Assembly (NCBI RefSeq): GCF_002786325.1
Contig: NZ_PGTB01000011.1
Location: 1-64,000 of the forward strand
DNA: 64,000 bases
Source of the DNA: Pseudooceanicola lipolyticus
Lineage (GTDB): Bacteria > Pseudomonadota > Alphaproteobacteria > Rhodobacterales > Rhodobacteraceae
Direction: 5' to 3'
The notes beneath the pieces are model-generated. The model ran no database searches. It saw only the letters and a program-made list of their open reading frames with translations, and was not told where the DNA came from. Of the stretch, positions 50,357-58,895 are shown one piece after another. Within the stretch, counting starts at the first letter, position 1. Every line of letters starts with the position of its first letter. Made by a program: the position numbers and the translations under genes.

Positions 50357-50389
50357 AGAGCCTCAAGGGGTTTTGGGCGGCTCTTTTTT
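50357..50389 (+). terminator. Rho-independent terminator after the oxygenase gene
   Basis: The stem AGAGCC (50357-50362) / GGCTCT (50379-50384) is followed by a run of five further T's. It lies 32 bp after the oxygenase stop codon. It may partly separate the oxygenase from the downstream genes. Confidence 0.75.
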
Positions 50390-50452
50390 CGTGGTGCCGT
50401 CGGACTTTCAAAGCTTGCCTCGACGGATTCTGCTCGACGGGCGACAGGCGTG

Positions 50453-51598
50453 ATGACGACAGCAATCAATATTGAAGACTTGCGGGAGCAGGCACGGCGC
50501 CGCCTGCCACGGGTGGTGTTCGACTATTTGGATGGGGGCGCGGAAGCAGAGGTGACGCTGCGGCGGAACCGCAGTTCCTTCACGGATATCGTTCTCACGC
50601 CGCGAATCCTCAAAGGGGGGAGCGTCGATCTCACCTTGGAGCTGTTCGGGGAAACATACTCCAAGCCGTTTTTTATAGGGCCGACAGGACTGAACGGCCT
50701 CTACTGGCCCCAGGGAGATCTGCACCTCGCCGCTGCGGCCGAACGATCCGGGGTCGGGTTCACGGTTTCGACCGCCTCGAACACGACGTTGGAGGAGATC
50801 GCAGGGAAGAGCAAGGGTCCCCTCTGGTTCCAGCTCTACCCTTGGGGGCAAGGCGCGTTCGCCGAAGCGCTGATCGACCGGGCGCAGGCATCAGGTTACT
50901 CGGCTCTGGTGCTGACTGTCGATTCACTCGTGGGCGGCAAGCGCGAACGTGATCTGCGGCATGGCTTCGCCCACGAAATCCGCATTGGCCCGCGGACTGT
51001 TCTCGATGGGCTTCTTCATCCTGCTTGGCTGAGCTCCGTTTGGCTCGGGCCGCACCGTCCCAGACTTGAGAACCTCTTGGACTTTGTCGGAAACAGCGCT
51101 AGCGACAGCGAGCTGGCCGAGTTTACACGATCTCAGCGGAACCCGGAATTTTCGTGGGATGATGTTCGCCGCATTCGGGAGAAATGGAAAGGCCCGCTGC
51201 TGATCAAGGGGATCATGTGCCCAGAAGATGCTATTGACGCGCAACGCGCCGGCGTGGATGGAGTTATCGTCTCGAACCACGGTGGTCGGCAGCTTGATGG
51301 CGCTCCTGCCACGATCGATGTTCTCGCCGACATCATCGCGGCTCTGGATCGGAAGTTCCCGGTTCTGCTGGACGGCGGTATTCGTCGCGGCAGTGATATC
51401 GTGAAAGCTCTCACCTTGGGTGCGAAGGGCGTTCTGCTGGGCCGCGCGCCACTCTATGGGTTGGCGGCGCAAGGCGAGGCGGGCGTGTCACGGGCGCTTT
51501 CGATCCTTGAAGATGAGATGACGAGAACCATGACCTTTGTGGGCGCACGATCCGTGTCCGCTGTCTCAGGTGTCAACGTCGAAACCCGACGGTCATAA
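50453..51598 (+). CDS. FMN-dependent 2-hydroxyacid dehydrogenase/oxidase
   Basis: This 381-aa TIM-barrel enzyme of the (S)-mandelate / lactate dehydrogenase and glycolate oxidase family has the FMN-binding GPTGLNGLYWPQGD, LLIKGIMCPEDA and the catalytic VSNHGGRQLDG (His-Gly-Gly-Arg). The related LLDGGIRRGSDIVKALTLGAKGVLLGR completes the barrel. It sits between the phthalate oxygenase and reductase genes and may oxidise a mandelate-like substrate. The start at 50453 is chosen; a longer frame from 50249 overlaps the oxygenase gene. Confidence 0.85.
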   Translation: MTTAINIEDLREQARRRLPRVVFDYLDGGAEAEVTLRRNRSSFTDIVLTPRILKGGSVDLTLELFGETYSKPFFIGPTGLNGLYWPQGDLHLAAAAERSGVGFTVSTASNTTLEEIAGKSKGPLWFQLYPWGQGAFAEALIDRAQASGYSALVLTVDSLVGGKRERDLRHGFAHEIRIGPRTVLDGLLHPAWLSSVWLGPHRPRLENLLDFVGNSASDSELAEFTRSQRNPEFSWDDVRRIREKWKGPLLIKGIMCPEDAIDAQRAGVDGVIVSNHGGRQLDGAPATIDVLADIIAALDRKFPVLLDGGIRRGSDIVKALTLGAKGVLLGRAPLYGLAAQGEAGVSRALSILEDEMTRTMTFVGARSVSAVSGVNVETRRS

Positions 51599-51677
51599 CA
51601 GGTTCCTCCACCAGTAGAACCTGCACGTTCTCGATGGCTCGCCCAACGTTCAGGATGACTGCGCAGCACATGGTCGG

Positions 51678-51706
51678 TTGACACACACAACTTAGCTATC
51701 TAAACA
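51678..51706 (+). promoter_or_regulatory. Promoter and operator before the phthalate reductase gene
   Basis: TTGACA (51678-51683), TTAGCTATCTAA (51692-51703) and TAAACA (51701-51706) as a weak -10 at a 17-bp spacing. The dyad overlaps the promoter. The same arrangement precedes the transposon-borne hydrolase gene at 16967-16994. Confidence 0.6.
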
Positions 51707-51738
51707 ATTTCACAATCACGACCAAATGGGAGGACCTC

Positions 51739-52677
51739 ATGGAGAATATCAAGATGCGCGTCGAGAAACGGCGTGACTTGACCCCGAGCATCACCGAATT
51801 CACCCTGGTGCCGGTTGGAGACGATGTACTCCCTAGTTTCGATCCTGGTGCTCACATCACCTTGGAAACTCCGTCCGGCGCAATGCGCCGCTATTCACTG
51901 ATCAACGATGGCAGCGATCCAAAGGAATTTGTTGTCGCGATCAAGAAAGAGCCGAATTCGCGCGGGGGCTCCGCGTCGATGCACGAACAGGCGACCGTCG
52001 GCTCCGAGTTGACAGTCGAGTTCCCGGAAAACGATTTCCCGCTAACCGATGTTCAGAAATACCTGCTCATCGCCGGCGGTATCGGGATCACGCCGATTCT
52101 GTCGATGGCGCGGTATCTCGACAAGAAGGGCAAGATGCTCAGAATCATCTACGTCAGCCGCAGTCCGGAGGAATCGGCCTATCTGGATGAACTGATGAGA
52201 GATTTCGATGGCCGGATAATTGTGCACCATGACGGCGGCGCTCCGGATGCGGTCTACGATTTCTGGGACGATCTGGTCACACCTCGTGCCACTCATGTAT
52301 TCTGTTGTGGACCGAAACCGTTGATGGATGAAATCAAGGCCGTTTCCGGGCACTGGCCGGAGGGGCGAATTCACTTCGAGGATTTCAAGCCCGTCGATGT
52401 GGTGCGCCAAGACGATGTCTCTTTCGAAGTGGAGCTGAAAAAAAGTGGCGAAACCGTCACGGTGCCCGAAGATCGTTCGATCTTGGAAGCATTGCGTGAC
52501 GCCGGATTCGCAACATCCAGTTCCTGTGAAAGTGGCACATGCGGCACCTGCAAGACCCGCCTCCTCGAAGGGGAAGCTGACCATCGCGACATGGTGCTTA
52601 TGGAAGAGGAAAAGAGCGACCATATAATGATTTGTGTATCGCGCGCGCTATCGGGGAGGCTGGTTCTTGACCTCTGA
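51739..52677 (+). CDS. pht2: Phthalate 4,5-dioxygenase reductase (Pht2-like)
   Basis: This 312-aa reductase has an FMN domain (MRRYSLINDG), an NAD-binding segment (LIAGGIGITPILSM) and a C-terminal plant-type 2Fe-2S ferredoxin domain (CESGTCGTC, with the last Cys in IMICVSRAL). This is the phthalate dioxygenase reductase order: FMN, NAD, 2Fe-2S. It passes electrons from NADH to the oxygenase. The stop codon overlaps the next gene's start. Confidence 0.9.
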   Translation: MENIKMRVEKRRDLTPSITEFTLVPVGDDVLPSFDPGAHITLETPSGAMRRYSLINDGSDPKEFVVAIKKEPNSRGGSASMHEQATVGSELTVEFPENDFPLTDVQKYLLIAGGIGITPILSMARYLDKKGKMLRIIYVSRSPEESAYLDELMRDFDGRIIVHHDGGAPDAVYDFWDDLVTPRATHVFCCGPKPLMDEIKAVSGHWPEGRIHFEDFKPVDVVRQDDVSFEVELKKSGETVTVPEDRSILEALRDAGFATSSSCESGTCGTCKTRLLEGEADHRDMVLMEEEKSDHIMICVSRALSGRLVLDL

Positions 52678-53854
52678 TCCCGTCCGCCTCGGAGTTGCGG
52701 GATTGGGGCGGGCTTTCATGCTGATGGTCCCCACCTTTGATGCCGACGCACGCGTCAAGCTCACGGCCGCGGCCGCGCCGCGAGCGGAAAGCCGGGCCGC
52801 ATTCGAAGAGCAATATGGCGGTGTCGCCTATGCGACTGTCGAGGATCTATGCGCCGACCCATCTGTAGAAGCGATATACATCGCCACCCCGCACCAAATG
52901 CATGTAGATCACGTTCTGGCCGCGGCGCGCGCTGGAAAGCACATTCTCGTGGAAAAGCCGCTCGCGATCTCGATGGAAGACGCCGAGACCATGGTCGCCG
53001 CGGCGAACGCGGCGGGGGTTCACCTGATCGTTGGGCCCAGCCACAGTTTCGATCCGCCGGTCGACTTGGCCGCACAGTTGATCGCGAGCGGCAAGTTCGG
53101 CCAGTTGAGAATGATCCAAGCCCTTAACTACACCGACTTCCTGTATCGTCCCCGACGCCCGGAGGAGCTGCGCACCGAAGAAGGAGGAGGTGTGCTGTTC
53201 AGCCAGGCCATCCACCAGATCGACGTGGTCCGACGGCTTGCAGGCGGCATGGGAGAGAAGATTTATGCCATGACCGGGGCATGGGATCCAAAGCGTCCAA
53301 CAGAAGGTGCTTTTACAGCGCTGATGAACTTTGAGGGTGGATGCGTCGCCAATCTCACCTATTCGGGCTACGCCCATTTCGATAGCGACATTTGGATGAA
53401 CGACGTCGGAGAGCTGGGGCAGCTAAAACGCGCCGGCGCCTATGGCGATGCAAGGCGGGCACTGATGGACCTCGATCCCGATGACGAGGCACGCCTCAAG
53501 ACGACGCGCACATTCGGCAGCGGTAAGACTGTCGACGCAGAGCACAACGAGCATTTTGGCCCAGTTATCGCGCTTTGCGACCGTGCCGATCTAAAGCTGA
53601 CTCCGGACGGCGTCGAAGTATTCGGTGACACCGAGCGCAGCTTCATCGAAGCAAAATTCGGGCCCGCGCCACGTAGAACCGTAAACGATGCGCTGGTGGC
53701 CGCTGTCCGCCAGAACAGGGCCCCCGTCCAGACAGGCGCATGGGGTCTGGCAAGCCTGGAGGTTTGCCATGCGATCCTGCAGTCCGCCTCGACCGGCCAA
53801 CCTGTCGATTTGCGGCAACAATGCAAAACAAGTGAGGAGGAACAAACAGGATGA
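52667..53854 (+). CDS. pht4: 4,5-dihydro-4,5-dihydroxyphthalate dehydrogenase-like (Gfo/Idh/MocA)
   Basis: This roughly 395-aa Gfo/Idh/MocA oxidoreductase has the Rossmann motif LGVAGLGRAF and the family EKPLAIS motif (HILVEKPLAI). The phthalate pathway enzyme Pht4 belongs to this superfamily and oxidises the cis-dihydrodiol to 4,5-dihydroxyphthalate. I chose a TTG at 52667, which overlaps the reductase stop codon by 11 nt and has GGGGAGG 8 nt upstream. Position between pht2- and pht5-like genes supports the role. Confidence 0.8.
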   Translation: MTSDPVRLGVAGLGRAFMLMVPTFDADARVKLTAAAAPRAESRAAFEEQYGGVAYATVEDLCADPSVEAIYIATPHQMHVDHVLAAARAGKHILVEKPLAISMEDAETMVAAANAAGVHLIVGPSHSFDPPVDLAAQLIASGKFGQLRMIQALNYTDFLYRPRRPEELRTEEGGGVLFSQAIHQIDVVRRLAGGMGEKIYAMTGAWDPKRPTEGAFTALMNFEGGCVANLTYSGYAHFDSDIWMNDVGELGQLKRAGAYGDARRALMDLDPDDEARLKTTRTFGSGKTVDAEHNEHFGPVIALCDRADLKLTPDGVEVFGDTERSFIEAKFGPAPRRTVNDALVAAVRQNRAPVQTGAWGLASLEVCHAILQSASTGQPVDLRQQCKTSEEEQTG

Positions 53855-54843
53855 GCAGTCTCAAACTATCCCTTGCCATGGGAAACTATGACCGGACGCG
53901 TGCCATTGTGGATGGAAGAGTGCAGATAGACGGTGTCGATCCCGTTCCCATGCTACTGTCCCCAGAAGAAATGTTCTTCCGGGCGTTCCGCCACGAAGCG
54001 TTCGATATCAGCGAAATTTCGTTGTCCTCGTATTCGATCTCGGTCGCCCGCGGAAATCCGCACTATGTCGCGATCCCGGTCTTTCTGAGCCGGGCGTTCC
54101 GTCACACTTCAGTCTACATTCGAACCGACAAAGGGATCGACACGCCGCAGGATCTGAAGGGCAAGCGCATTGGCATTGCCGAATACCAGCTGTCTGCCAA
54201 TGTCTGGGTGCGCGGCATTCTCGAAGAGGAATACGGCGTCAAACCCTCCGATATCATCTGGGTGCGCGGCGGTATGGATACGCCGGGCCGGCCCGAAAAG
54301 ATCAAGGTCCAGTTGCCCGACGATATCCGCATGGAAGAGGCGCCGGTGGGCAGCACGTTGAATGGCATGCTCGAGGCCGGTGAGATCGACGGCTTCATCG
54401 GCCCGCGTTGGCCGCGTTGTTTCGCCGAGCGGCATCCGCACGTAGGTCGGCTCTTTGCAGACAGCATCGCTACGGCCGAAGCCTATTTCGAAAAGACCCG
54501 GATCTTTCCGATCATGCATGTTCTTGGGTTGCGCCGCAGCCTCGCAGAAGAATACCCATTCCTACCCGCCGCCCTGCTCAAGGCGTTCACGCAATCGAAG
54601 CTGCTGGCAGAAGAAGCACTTTCTGACACCTCGGCAACGAAAGTAACGATGCCCTTCGTCGAGGATAATCTCAACCGCGTGCATGCGCTAATGGGTGACG
54701 ACCCCTGGAGCTATGGCGTCGGCGGCAACGCCCATGTCCTGAACAAGTTTTTGGATTACCACGCGAGTCAGGGTCTGTCCCCACGCCGAGTGGAGATCGA
54801 AGAACTGTTCCATCCCTCGACCCTAGAAGCCTACAGCCTTTAA
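53851..54843 (+). CDS. pht5: 4,5-dihydroxyphthalate decarboxylase (Pht5-like)
   Basis: This 330-aa protein of the 4,5-dihydroxyphthalate decarboxylase family (related to NMT1/periplasmic binding proteins but without a signal peptide) has ...SLAMGNYDRTRAIVDGRVQIDGVDPVPMLL and FDISEISLSSYSISVARG. It removes one carboxylate of 4,5-dihydroxyphthalate to make protocatechuate, which the pca genes then degrade. Its ATG overlaps the preceding stop codon (ATGA, 53851-53854). Confidence 0.88.
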   Translation: MSSLKLSLAMGNYDRTRAIVDGRVQIDGVDPVPMLLSPEEMFFRAFRHEAFDISEISLSSYSISVARGNPHYVAIPVFLSRAFRHTSVYIRTDKGIDTPQDLKGKRIGIAEYQLSANVWVRGILEEEYGVKPSDIIWVRGGMDTPGRPEKIKVQLPDDIRMEEAPVGSTLNGMLEAGEIDGFIGPRWPRCFAERHPHVGRLFADSIATAEAYFEKTRIFPIMHVLGLRRSLAEEYPFLPAALLKAFTQSKLLAEEALSDTSATKVTMPFVEDNLNRVHALMGDDPWSYGVGGNAHVLNKFLDYHASQGLSPRRVEIEELFHPSTLEAYSL

Positions 54844-54856
54844 GAGGAGCGCCGCA

Positions 54857-55300
54857 ATGGAAGAGTACGCACCCGGAGATATCGTCGAGGTCGAAACAAC
54901 GAAGGGGCTGGCTTACGTGCAGCTCACCCATACCCATCCGAGCTATCCCCCTGTGGTCAAGTTCCTCCCGGGGCCTTGCGAGCACCGGCCCGACAATGTG
55001 ACTGTATTGGCCGAAAAACCCGCACCGATGGCCATGGTCCCCCTAACGGGGGTATTGAATCGGTTAGGGTTGAAGCACGCGCTTGCCGGAAGGTCGGACA
55101 TTCCGCATTCTGAAAGAAGTTTCCCGATTTTCCGGATGCCGATTCGCGACAAACAGGGCGAGATCATCTATTGGTGGTTCTGGGATGGTCAGGGCTTGAC
55201 CTATTCTACCGAGCTGATGGAGCAGCAGGAGACGCTGCCAATGCGCGAGGTTATGTCTTCAGGCCACTTCCTGGATCAGTTGCTGGCCCATGACAAGTAG
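54857..55300 (+). CDS. Hypothetical protein of the phthalate operon (147 aa)
   Basis: I do not recognise the family. The N-terminal part (YAPGDIVEVETTKGLAYVQLTHTHPSYPPVVKFL) suggests a small beta-barrel, followed by a mixed region with many Pro and Trp residues (IYWWFWDGQGLTYS). There is no signal peptide. GAGGAG precedes the ATG, and it follows pht5 by 13 nt, so it is part of the operon. It could help in enzyme assembly or ligand sensing, but nothing establishes this. Confidence 0.7.
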   Translation: MEEYAPGDIVEVETTKGLAYVQLTHTHPSYPPVVKFLPGPCEHRPDNVTVLAEKPAPMAMVPLTGVLNRLGLKHALAGRSDIPHSERSFPIFRMPIRDKQGEIIYWWFWDGQGLTYSTELMEQQETLPMREVMSSGHFLDQLLAHDK

Positions 55301-55327
55301 CAGGAACAATCCGCGCCGACACGCGCG

Positions 55328-56263
55328 ATGACCGCGGGGTTCGGCGGCCTCTTGGCCGTGTTCGGAGCGTTCTGCTACGCTTTCAGTTCGGTTTCCATTG
55401 CAAAGAGCTCCCAATCGGTTCAGGGCCGCGGCAACGACGTTCTTATCTCTGTCCTGATGACCGCCGTTGTCTCTGGGGCGCTTTGGCTGCTCCTGGGCCC
55501 AACGATGCCGGAACTTAACCGCGGTGTACTCATTGGTGTGGCCTATTTCGTTGCAGCCGGGGTGCTTGGCAACGTTGTCGGCCGTCTTACGCTGTTCCGC
55601 TCGGTAGAGCTTGCCGGAGCCATCGAGACCGGTTTCATCCGACGCCTGATACCAGTGTTTGCGGCGCTGTTGGCGTTCTTTCTGCTCGGTGAGGTCATCA
55701 CGACACCTGTGGTCATCGCCTTCTTCCTGGTTACCAGCGGCGTGGTAATCATGATGTCACGCGCTTCGGTCAAATCGGCTTCTGACTTGGCGGTCGGAGA
55801 TCCTGACCCTCGAGAGAAGAACAAGGGCCGGGCGATGGCCGTAGCGTCCGCCGCCGGGTATGGCGGCTCGTTCGTCTCCCGAAAGCTCGCGATGCAGACT
55901 TTGCCGGACCCTCTGGCCGGAGTTTTCATCGGTGCGATGACGGGTCTAATGTGGTTTGCGGTCTCCTGGGTGTTCCGGTTCAAATCGCGCGACGCGTTTG
56001 CCTGGCGAATTCAGCGGCCGAGCGGGTGGCAACTTCTGGCTGGCAGTTCGATGACGGTCGGACAAGTCGCGCTGTTCTTTTCGCTTATGTTCACTGATGT
56101 GACCGTCGTCGCGATCATGTCTTCAATCGAGATGTTCTTTGCCGCCTGGCTCGCAGGCCATATCTTCAAAACCGAACGGCGCCCGGGTCCCAGATTCTAC
56201 CTGTCGTCTGCACTAGCCGCGACCGGTGTGACACTTCTCGCCCTTGCGCCAAGGTTTGGTTAG
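55328..56263 (+). CDS. EamA/DMT-family transporter
   Basis: This 311-aa protein has ten predicted membrane helices and two EamA repeats (residues about 5-140 and 165-305). It could export or import a metabolite linked to the phthalate pathway, since it ends the operon. It is encoded 27 nt downstream of the hypothetical gene and converges with the MarR gene, sharing 4 nt. Confidence 0.82.
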   Translation: MTAGFGGLLAVFGAFCYAFSSVSIAKSSQSVQGRGNDVLISVLMTAVVSGALWLLLGPTMPELNRGVLIGVAYFVAAGVLGNVVGRLTLFRSVELAGAIETGFIRRLIPVFAALLAFFLLGEVITTPVVIAFFLVTSGVVIMMSRASVKSASDLAVGDPDPREKNKGRAMAVASAAGYGGSFVSRKLAMQTLPDPLAGVFIGAMTGLMWFAVSWVFRFKSRDAFAWRIQRPSGWQLLAGSSMTVGQVALFFSLMFTDVTVVAIMSSIEMFFAAWLAGHIFKTERRPGPRFYLSSALAATGVTLLALAPRFG

Positions 56264-56712
56264 TGGGACTGGCAACACGCGCTTGCGAGATTGTCCAGCA
56301 GCTTGTCCATCGCAGCGAAAAGGTGACCCAACTCGTCGGGTTCAAATCCCGCCGAGGCGTGATCTGCCGCGAGACGCGCAGATTTCATTGCGCCATCTAT
56401 CGTTCGAAGCCCTGCGTCAGTCAGGTCGACATGAACCACGCGCCGGTCGGACTGGCTGCGGTTACGCGTGATAAGATCTCGTTTTTCGAGCTCGTCCAGG
56501 ACGCGTGTGGACGACGCCTTTTCGATGCCCAGCAACCCGGAAAGCTCGGATTGTTTTAGTTTGCCTTCCTCTCTCAGGCACCGAAGATGAATGTACTGCG
56601 CCATGCTGAGCCCGGTTTCGCGCAACTGCTCCTGCAGCAGCTTACCATAAAGATGATGCGCCAGGCGGAGCGACGCCCCAAGACCACGTTTCCTAGAAGG
56701 TGATTGCGGCAC
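56260..56712 (-). CDS. MarR-family transcriptional regulator (second)
   Basis: This 150-aa MarR protein has a winged helix (LSMAQYIHLRCLREEGKLKQSELSGLLGIEKASSTRVLDELEKRDLITRNRSQSDRRVVHVDLTDAG). It is divergent from the Rieske ferredoxin unit, with a shared 114-bp control region. It probably binds the TTAGATGTCT site just upstream of its own start (56730-56741), thereby controlling itself and the ferredoxin genes. Confidence 0.88.
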   Translation of the reverse strand: MPQSPSRKRGLGASLRLAHHLYGKLLQEQLRETGLSMAQYIHLRCLREEGKLKQSELSGLLGIEKASSTRVLDELEKRDLITRNRSQSDRRVVHVDLTDAGLRTIDGAMKSARLAADHASAGFEPDELGHLFAAMDKLLDNLASACCQSH

Positions 56713-56729
56713 GATTTGCGCCCTCTAAT

Positions 56730-56788
56730 TTAGATGTCTTATTTCTTGACAATTCTAAAGCCGTTCTTATAGTAAGGCAATCTTACTA
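56730..56788. promoter_or_regulatory. Divergent control region of the MarR and ferredoxin units
   Basis: TTAGATGTCTTA (56730-56741) is the same half-site as in the long palindrome at 44842. On the plus strand TTGACA (56746-56751) and TATAGT (56768-56773) are separated by 16 bp. The dyad TAGTAAG-N5-CTTACTA (56770-56788) covers the expected transcription start. There are therefore two different candidate operators. Confidence 0.65.
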
Positions 56789-56826
56789 ACTTGAAGCAAG
56801 ACTGGGCAACAGACGGAGGAGCTAAG

Positions 56827-57192
56827 ATGCCAGAAAGATTGCTATGCGCGGTGTCGGACTTGAGCGACAAGACGGCAAAAATTTGCGAGGTCGACGGGGT
56901 CGAGATCGGGGTCATTCGGCACAAAGGAGACATCGTTGCATATAAGAACGTGTGTCCGCACCAAGGTGGCCCGGTATGCGAAGGCCTAAAGATGCCGCAG
57001 GTCTGCGTTGAACTCGACGACCAGCAGCGCACGCTCCGGCAGACCTTCAACGAAGACGAACTGCATTTCGTTTGCCCGTGGCATGGCTGGGAATTCAAGA
57101 TTGCGACGGGCGAAGCCGTCGGCGATCCGAAGTACAAAATGAAACGTTACAACGTGGTGGAAAGAGGAGGAGAGGTCTATGTCGAAGTTTGA
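56827..57192 (+). CDS. Rieske [2Fe-2S] ferredoxin
   Basis: This 121-aa protein has both Rieske cluster boxes: C-P-H in NVCPHQGGPVCEG and C-P-W-H in FVCPWHGWEFKI. It probably is the electron carrier for an oxygenase or for an unusual radical enzyme. The start at 56827 (GGAGGAG upstream) is chosen; the frame extends to 56791. It overlaps the next gene by 14 nt. Confidence 0.88.
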   Translation: MPERLLCAVSDLSDKTAKICEVDGVEIGVIRHKGDIVAYKNVCPHQGGPVCEGLKMPQVCVELDDQQRTLRQTFNEDELHFVCPWHGWEFKIATGEAVGDPKYKMKRYNVVERGGEVYVEV

Positions 57193-57478
57193 CCAGATAA
57201 CCGCTGAAGCTCCTGCTCTGGAGGCATCGCTCGATGCTGTCCTGAATGCACTTCGCAACCCCGAAAGCAGTGGCCTGCGCGCCGAGCAGCTTCAGGCGCT
57301 GTTTTCACATGTTGTGACCGCATATGCGAAACTTCGCGAAACCAATGACGGCTTGCCCGCATTCCCACGAGACAACGATGTCTCGGCGACAGCTGTCGCC
57401 ATAGCCGCGACCGGCATTCTCGATGCTGCCGATATGGCGGTGTTCGAGTTGGGCATGTGGCAGACGCTGAATCCGTAA
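57179..57478 (+). CDS. Small helical protein (99 aa) coupled to the ferredoxin
   Basis: I do not recognise it. It is helical, without cysteine clusters, and overlaps the ferredoxin stop codon by 14 nt with GGAGGAG upstream, so it is translationally coupled. It sits between a Rieske ferredoxin and an amidohydrolase. Such a tightly packed three-gene set suggests it is a subunit or chaperone. Confidence 0.65.
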   Translation: MSKFDQITAEAPALEASLDAVLNALRNPESSGLRAEQLQALFSHVVTAYAKLRETNDGLPAFPRDNDVSATAVAIAATGILDAADMAVFELGMWQTLNP

Positions 57479-57498
57479 CACGAGGGGAGAGAGATAAA

Positions 57499-58737
57499 AT
57501 GTCTTTAACGGGCAACACGATGAACTACAGCTCGGATAACGATCCGGCGATCCAGGAATTTAACACCAGCAAGCTGCTGAAGAACGCACGTAAGCAAGCG
57601 GAAGATCGCAATTACAAAGACTTCTTCATTTGCGATGTGGACAGCCACCACTATGAGACTGAGGCCTTGCCGGAAATCCTGCAATACATGGACGACCCGG
57701 TGATGCGCCATCTTGGCTTGTCAGCCGGTAACGTTGGCCGCGCCGGCCTGATTCCGCAGGCGATCGGTTCGCAGGACATGGCTGGGCGCGTGACGCGCTA
57801 TGCGGGTCGGAACAAGGAAATTGTCCCCGAAGAGCCACACCGTGACATCACTTTGGCCCGGCGCTGGATGGACGCGATGGGTACGGATATGGCGTGCCTT
57901 TTCCCAACCCCAATGCTGCTGTTGGCGACGCACCCCCAAGTCGAGGTCGAGGTGGCAATGGCACGCGCCTATAACCGTTGGCTGAGCGAGCGCATTCTTG
58001 AAGAAGACAATCGCCTCGTATCCATGGTCTATCTGCCCATGAACGAGCCGCACGAAGCCGAGAAGATGATTGACGAGTTCGCCGAAAAGAAAGGCGTCGT
58101 TGGGTTCCTTTCGACTGGCTATCTGAAGCGCCCAGTGCATGACAGCGCAAACATGCGTATTTATGCCAAACTGGAAGAGCACGGAATGCCTCTTGGCTTC
58201 CACGCGGCTTATCACTGGGCCGACACCTCGTTGGCGCAGCTGAACAAGTTTATCTCAGTTCACGCGCTTGGTTTCAGCTTCTGTAACATCATTCACATGA
58301 CCAACTGGGTTATGAACGGCATGCCCGAACGTTTCCCAAAGTTGAAAACCATGTGGATCGAAAGCGGTCTGGCTTGGGTTCCCTTCCTGATGCAACGGCT
58401 GGACAACGAGTACATGATGCGTACGTCCGATGCTCCGCTCTTGAAGAAAAAACCCAGCGATTACATGCGCGAGATGTACTACTCTACGCAGCCGATGGAG
58501 CTGGTGGACAACCGCGAAGCTTTGGAGGTCACCTTCAAGATGATAAACGCAGAATCGCAGTTGCTCTATTCGTCCGACTATCCGCATTGGGATATGGATC
58601 TTCCGAGCACGATCTATGATCTTCCGTTCTTGGACGAGAAGGCCAAGCGGAGCATTCTGGGTGGAAACGCGCAGAAACTGTTCAATCTTGACCCAGTTAT
58701 GTCCGAGTGGAAACTGGAGGCAAACGCCAAAGGTTGA
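57499..58737 (+). CDS. Amidohydrolase-family protein (decarboxylase/hydrolase-like)
   Basis: This 412-aa TIM-barrel protein of amidohydrolase family 2 has DVDSHHYE at the N-terminal metal site, FHAAYHWAD and SDYPHWDMD as later metal-binding segments. Relatives include gamma-resorcylate and 5-carboxyvanillate decarboxylases and ring hydrolases. The presence of a ferredoxin and a small coupled gene suggests a role in aromatic-acid conversion. The exact reaction is unknown. The ATG at 57499 has GGGGAGAG upstream. Confidence 0.82.
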   Translation: MSLTGNTMNYSSDNDPAIQEFNTSKLLKNARKQAEDRNYKDFFICDVDSHHYETEALPEILQYMDDPVMRHLGLSAGNVGRAGLIPQAIGSQDMAGRVTRYAGRNKEIVPEEPHRDITLARRWMDAMGTDMACLFPTPMLLLATHPQVEVEVAMARAYNRWLSERILEEDNRLVSMVYLPMNEPHEAEKMIDEFAEKKGVVGFLSTGYLKRPVHDSANMRIYAKLEEHGMPLGFHAAYHWADTSLAQLNKFISVHALGFSFCNIIHMTNWVMNGMPERFPKLKTMWIESGLAWVPFLMQRLDNEYMMRTSDAPLLKKKPSDYMREMYYSTQPMELVDNREALEVTFKMINAESQLLYSSDYPHWDMDLPSTIYDLPFLDEKAKRSILGGNAQKLFNLDPVMSEWKLEANAKG

Positions 58738-58789
58738 CGCCGTTCTCGTCGTCCGTTTCCAACAGGACACGCGTATACGGATCGCTGCG

Positions 58790-58822
58790 AGGCTGCCCGG
58801 AGAACATCCGGGTGGCCTTTTT
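58790..58822 (+). terminator. Rho-independent terminator after the amidohydrolase gene
   Basis: AGGC (58790-58793) / GCCT and CCCGGA / TCCGGG form a strong stem with a small internal loop, followed by TTTTTC. It lies 52 bp after the stop codon. Confidence 0.75.
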
Positions 58823-58895
58823 CATGCTTGAACGGCGCGCAGTTTGTCTTGCGGTTATCGCGACCCGGCTATCTTTTGAAGTGCAGCAAAAAACA

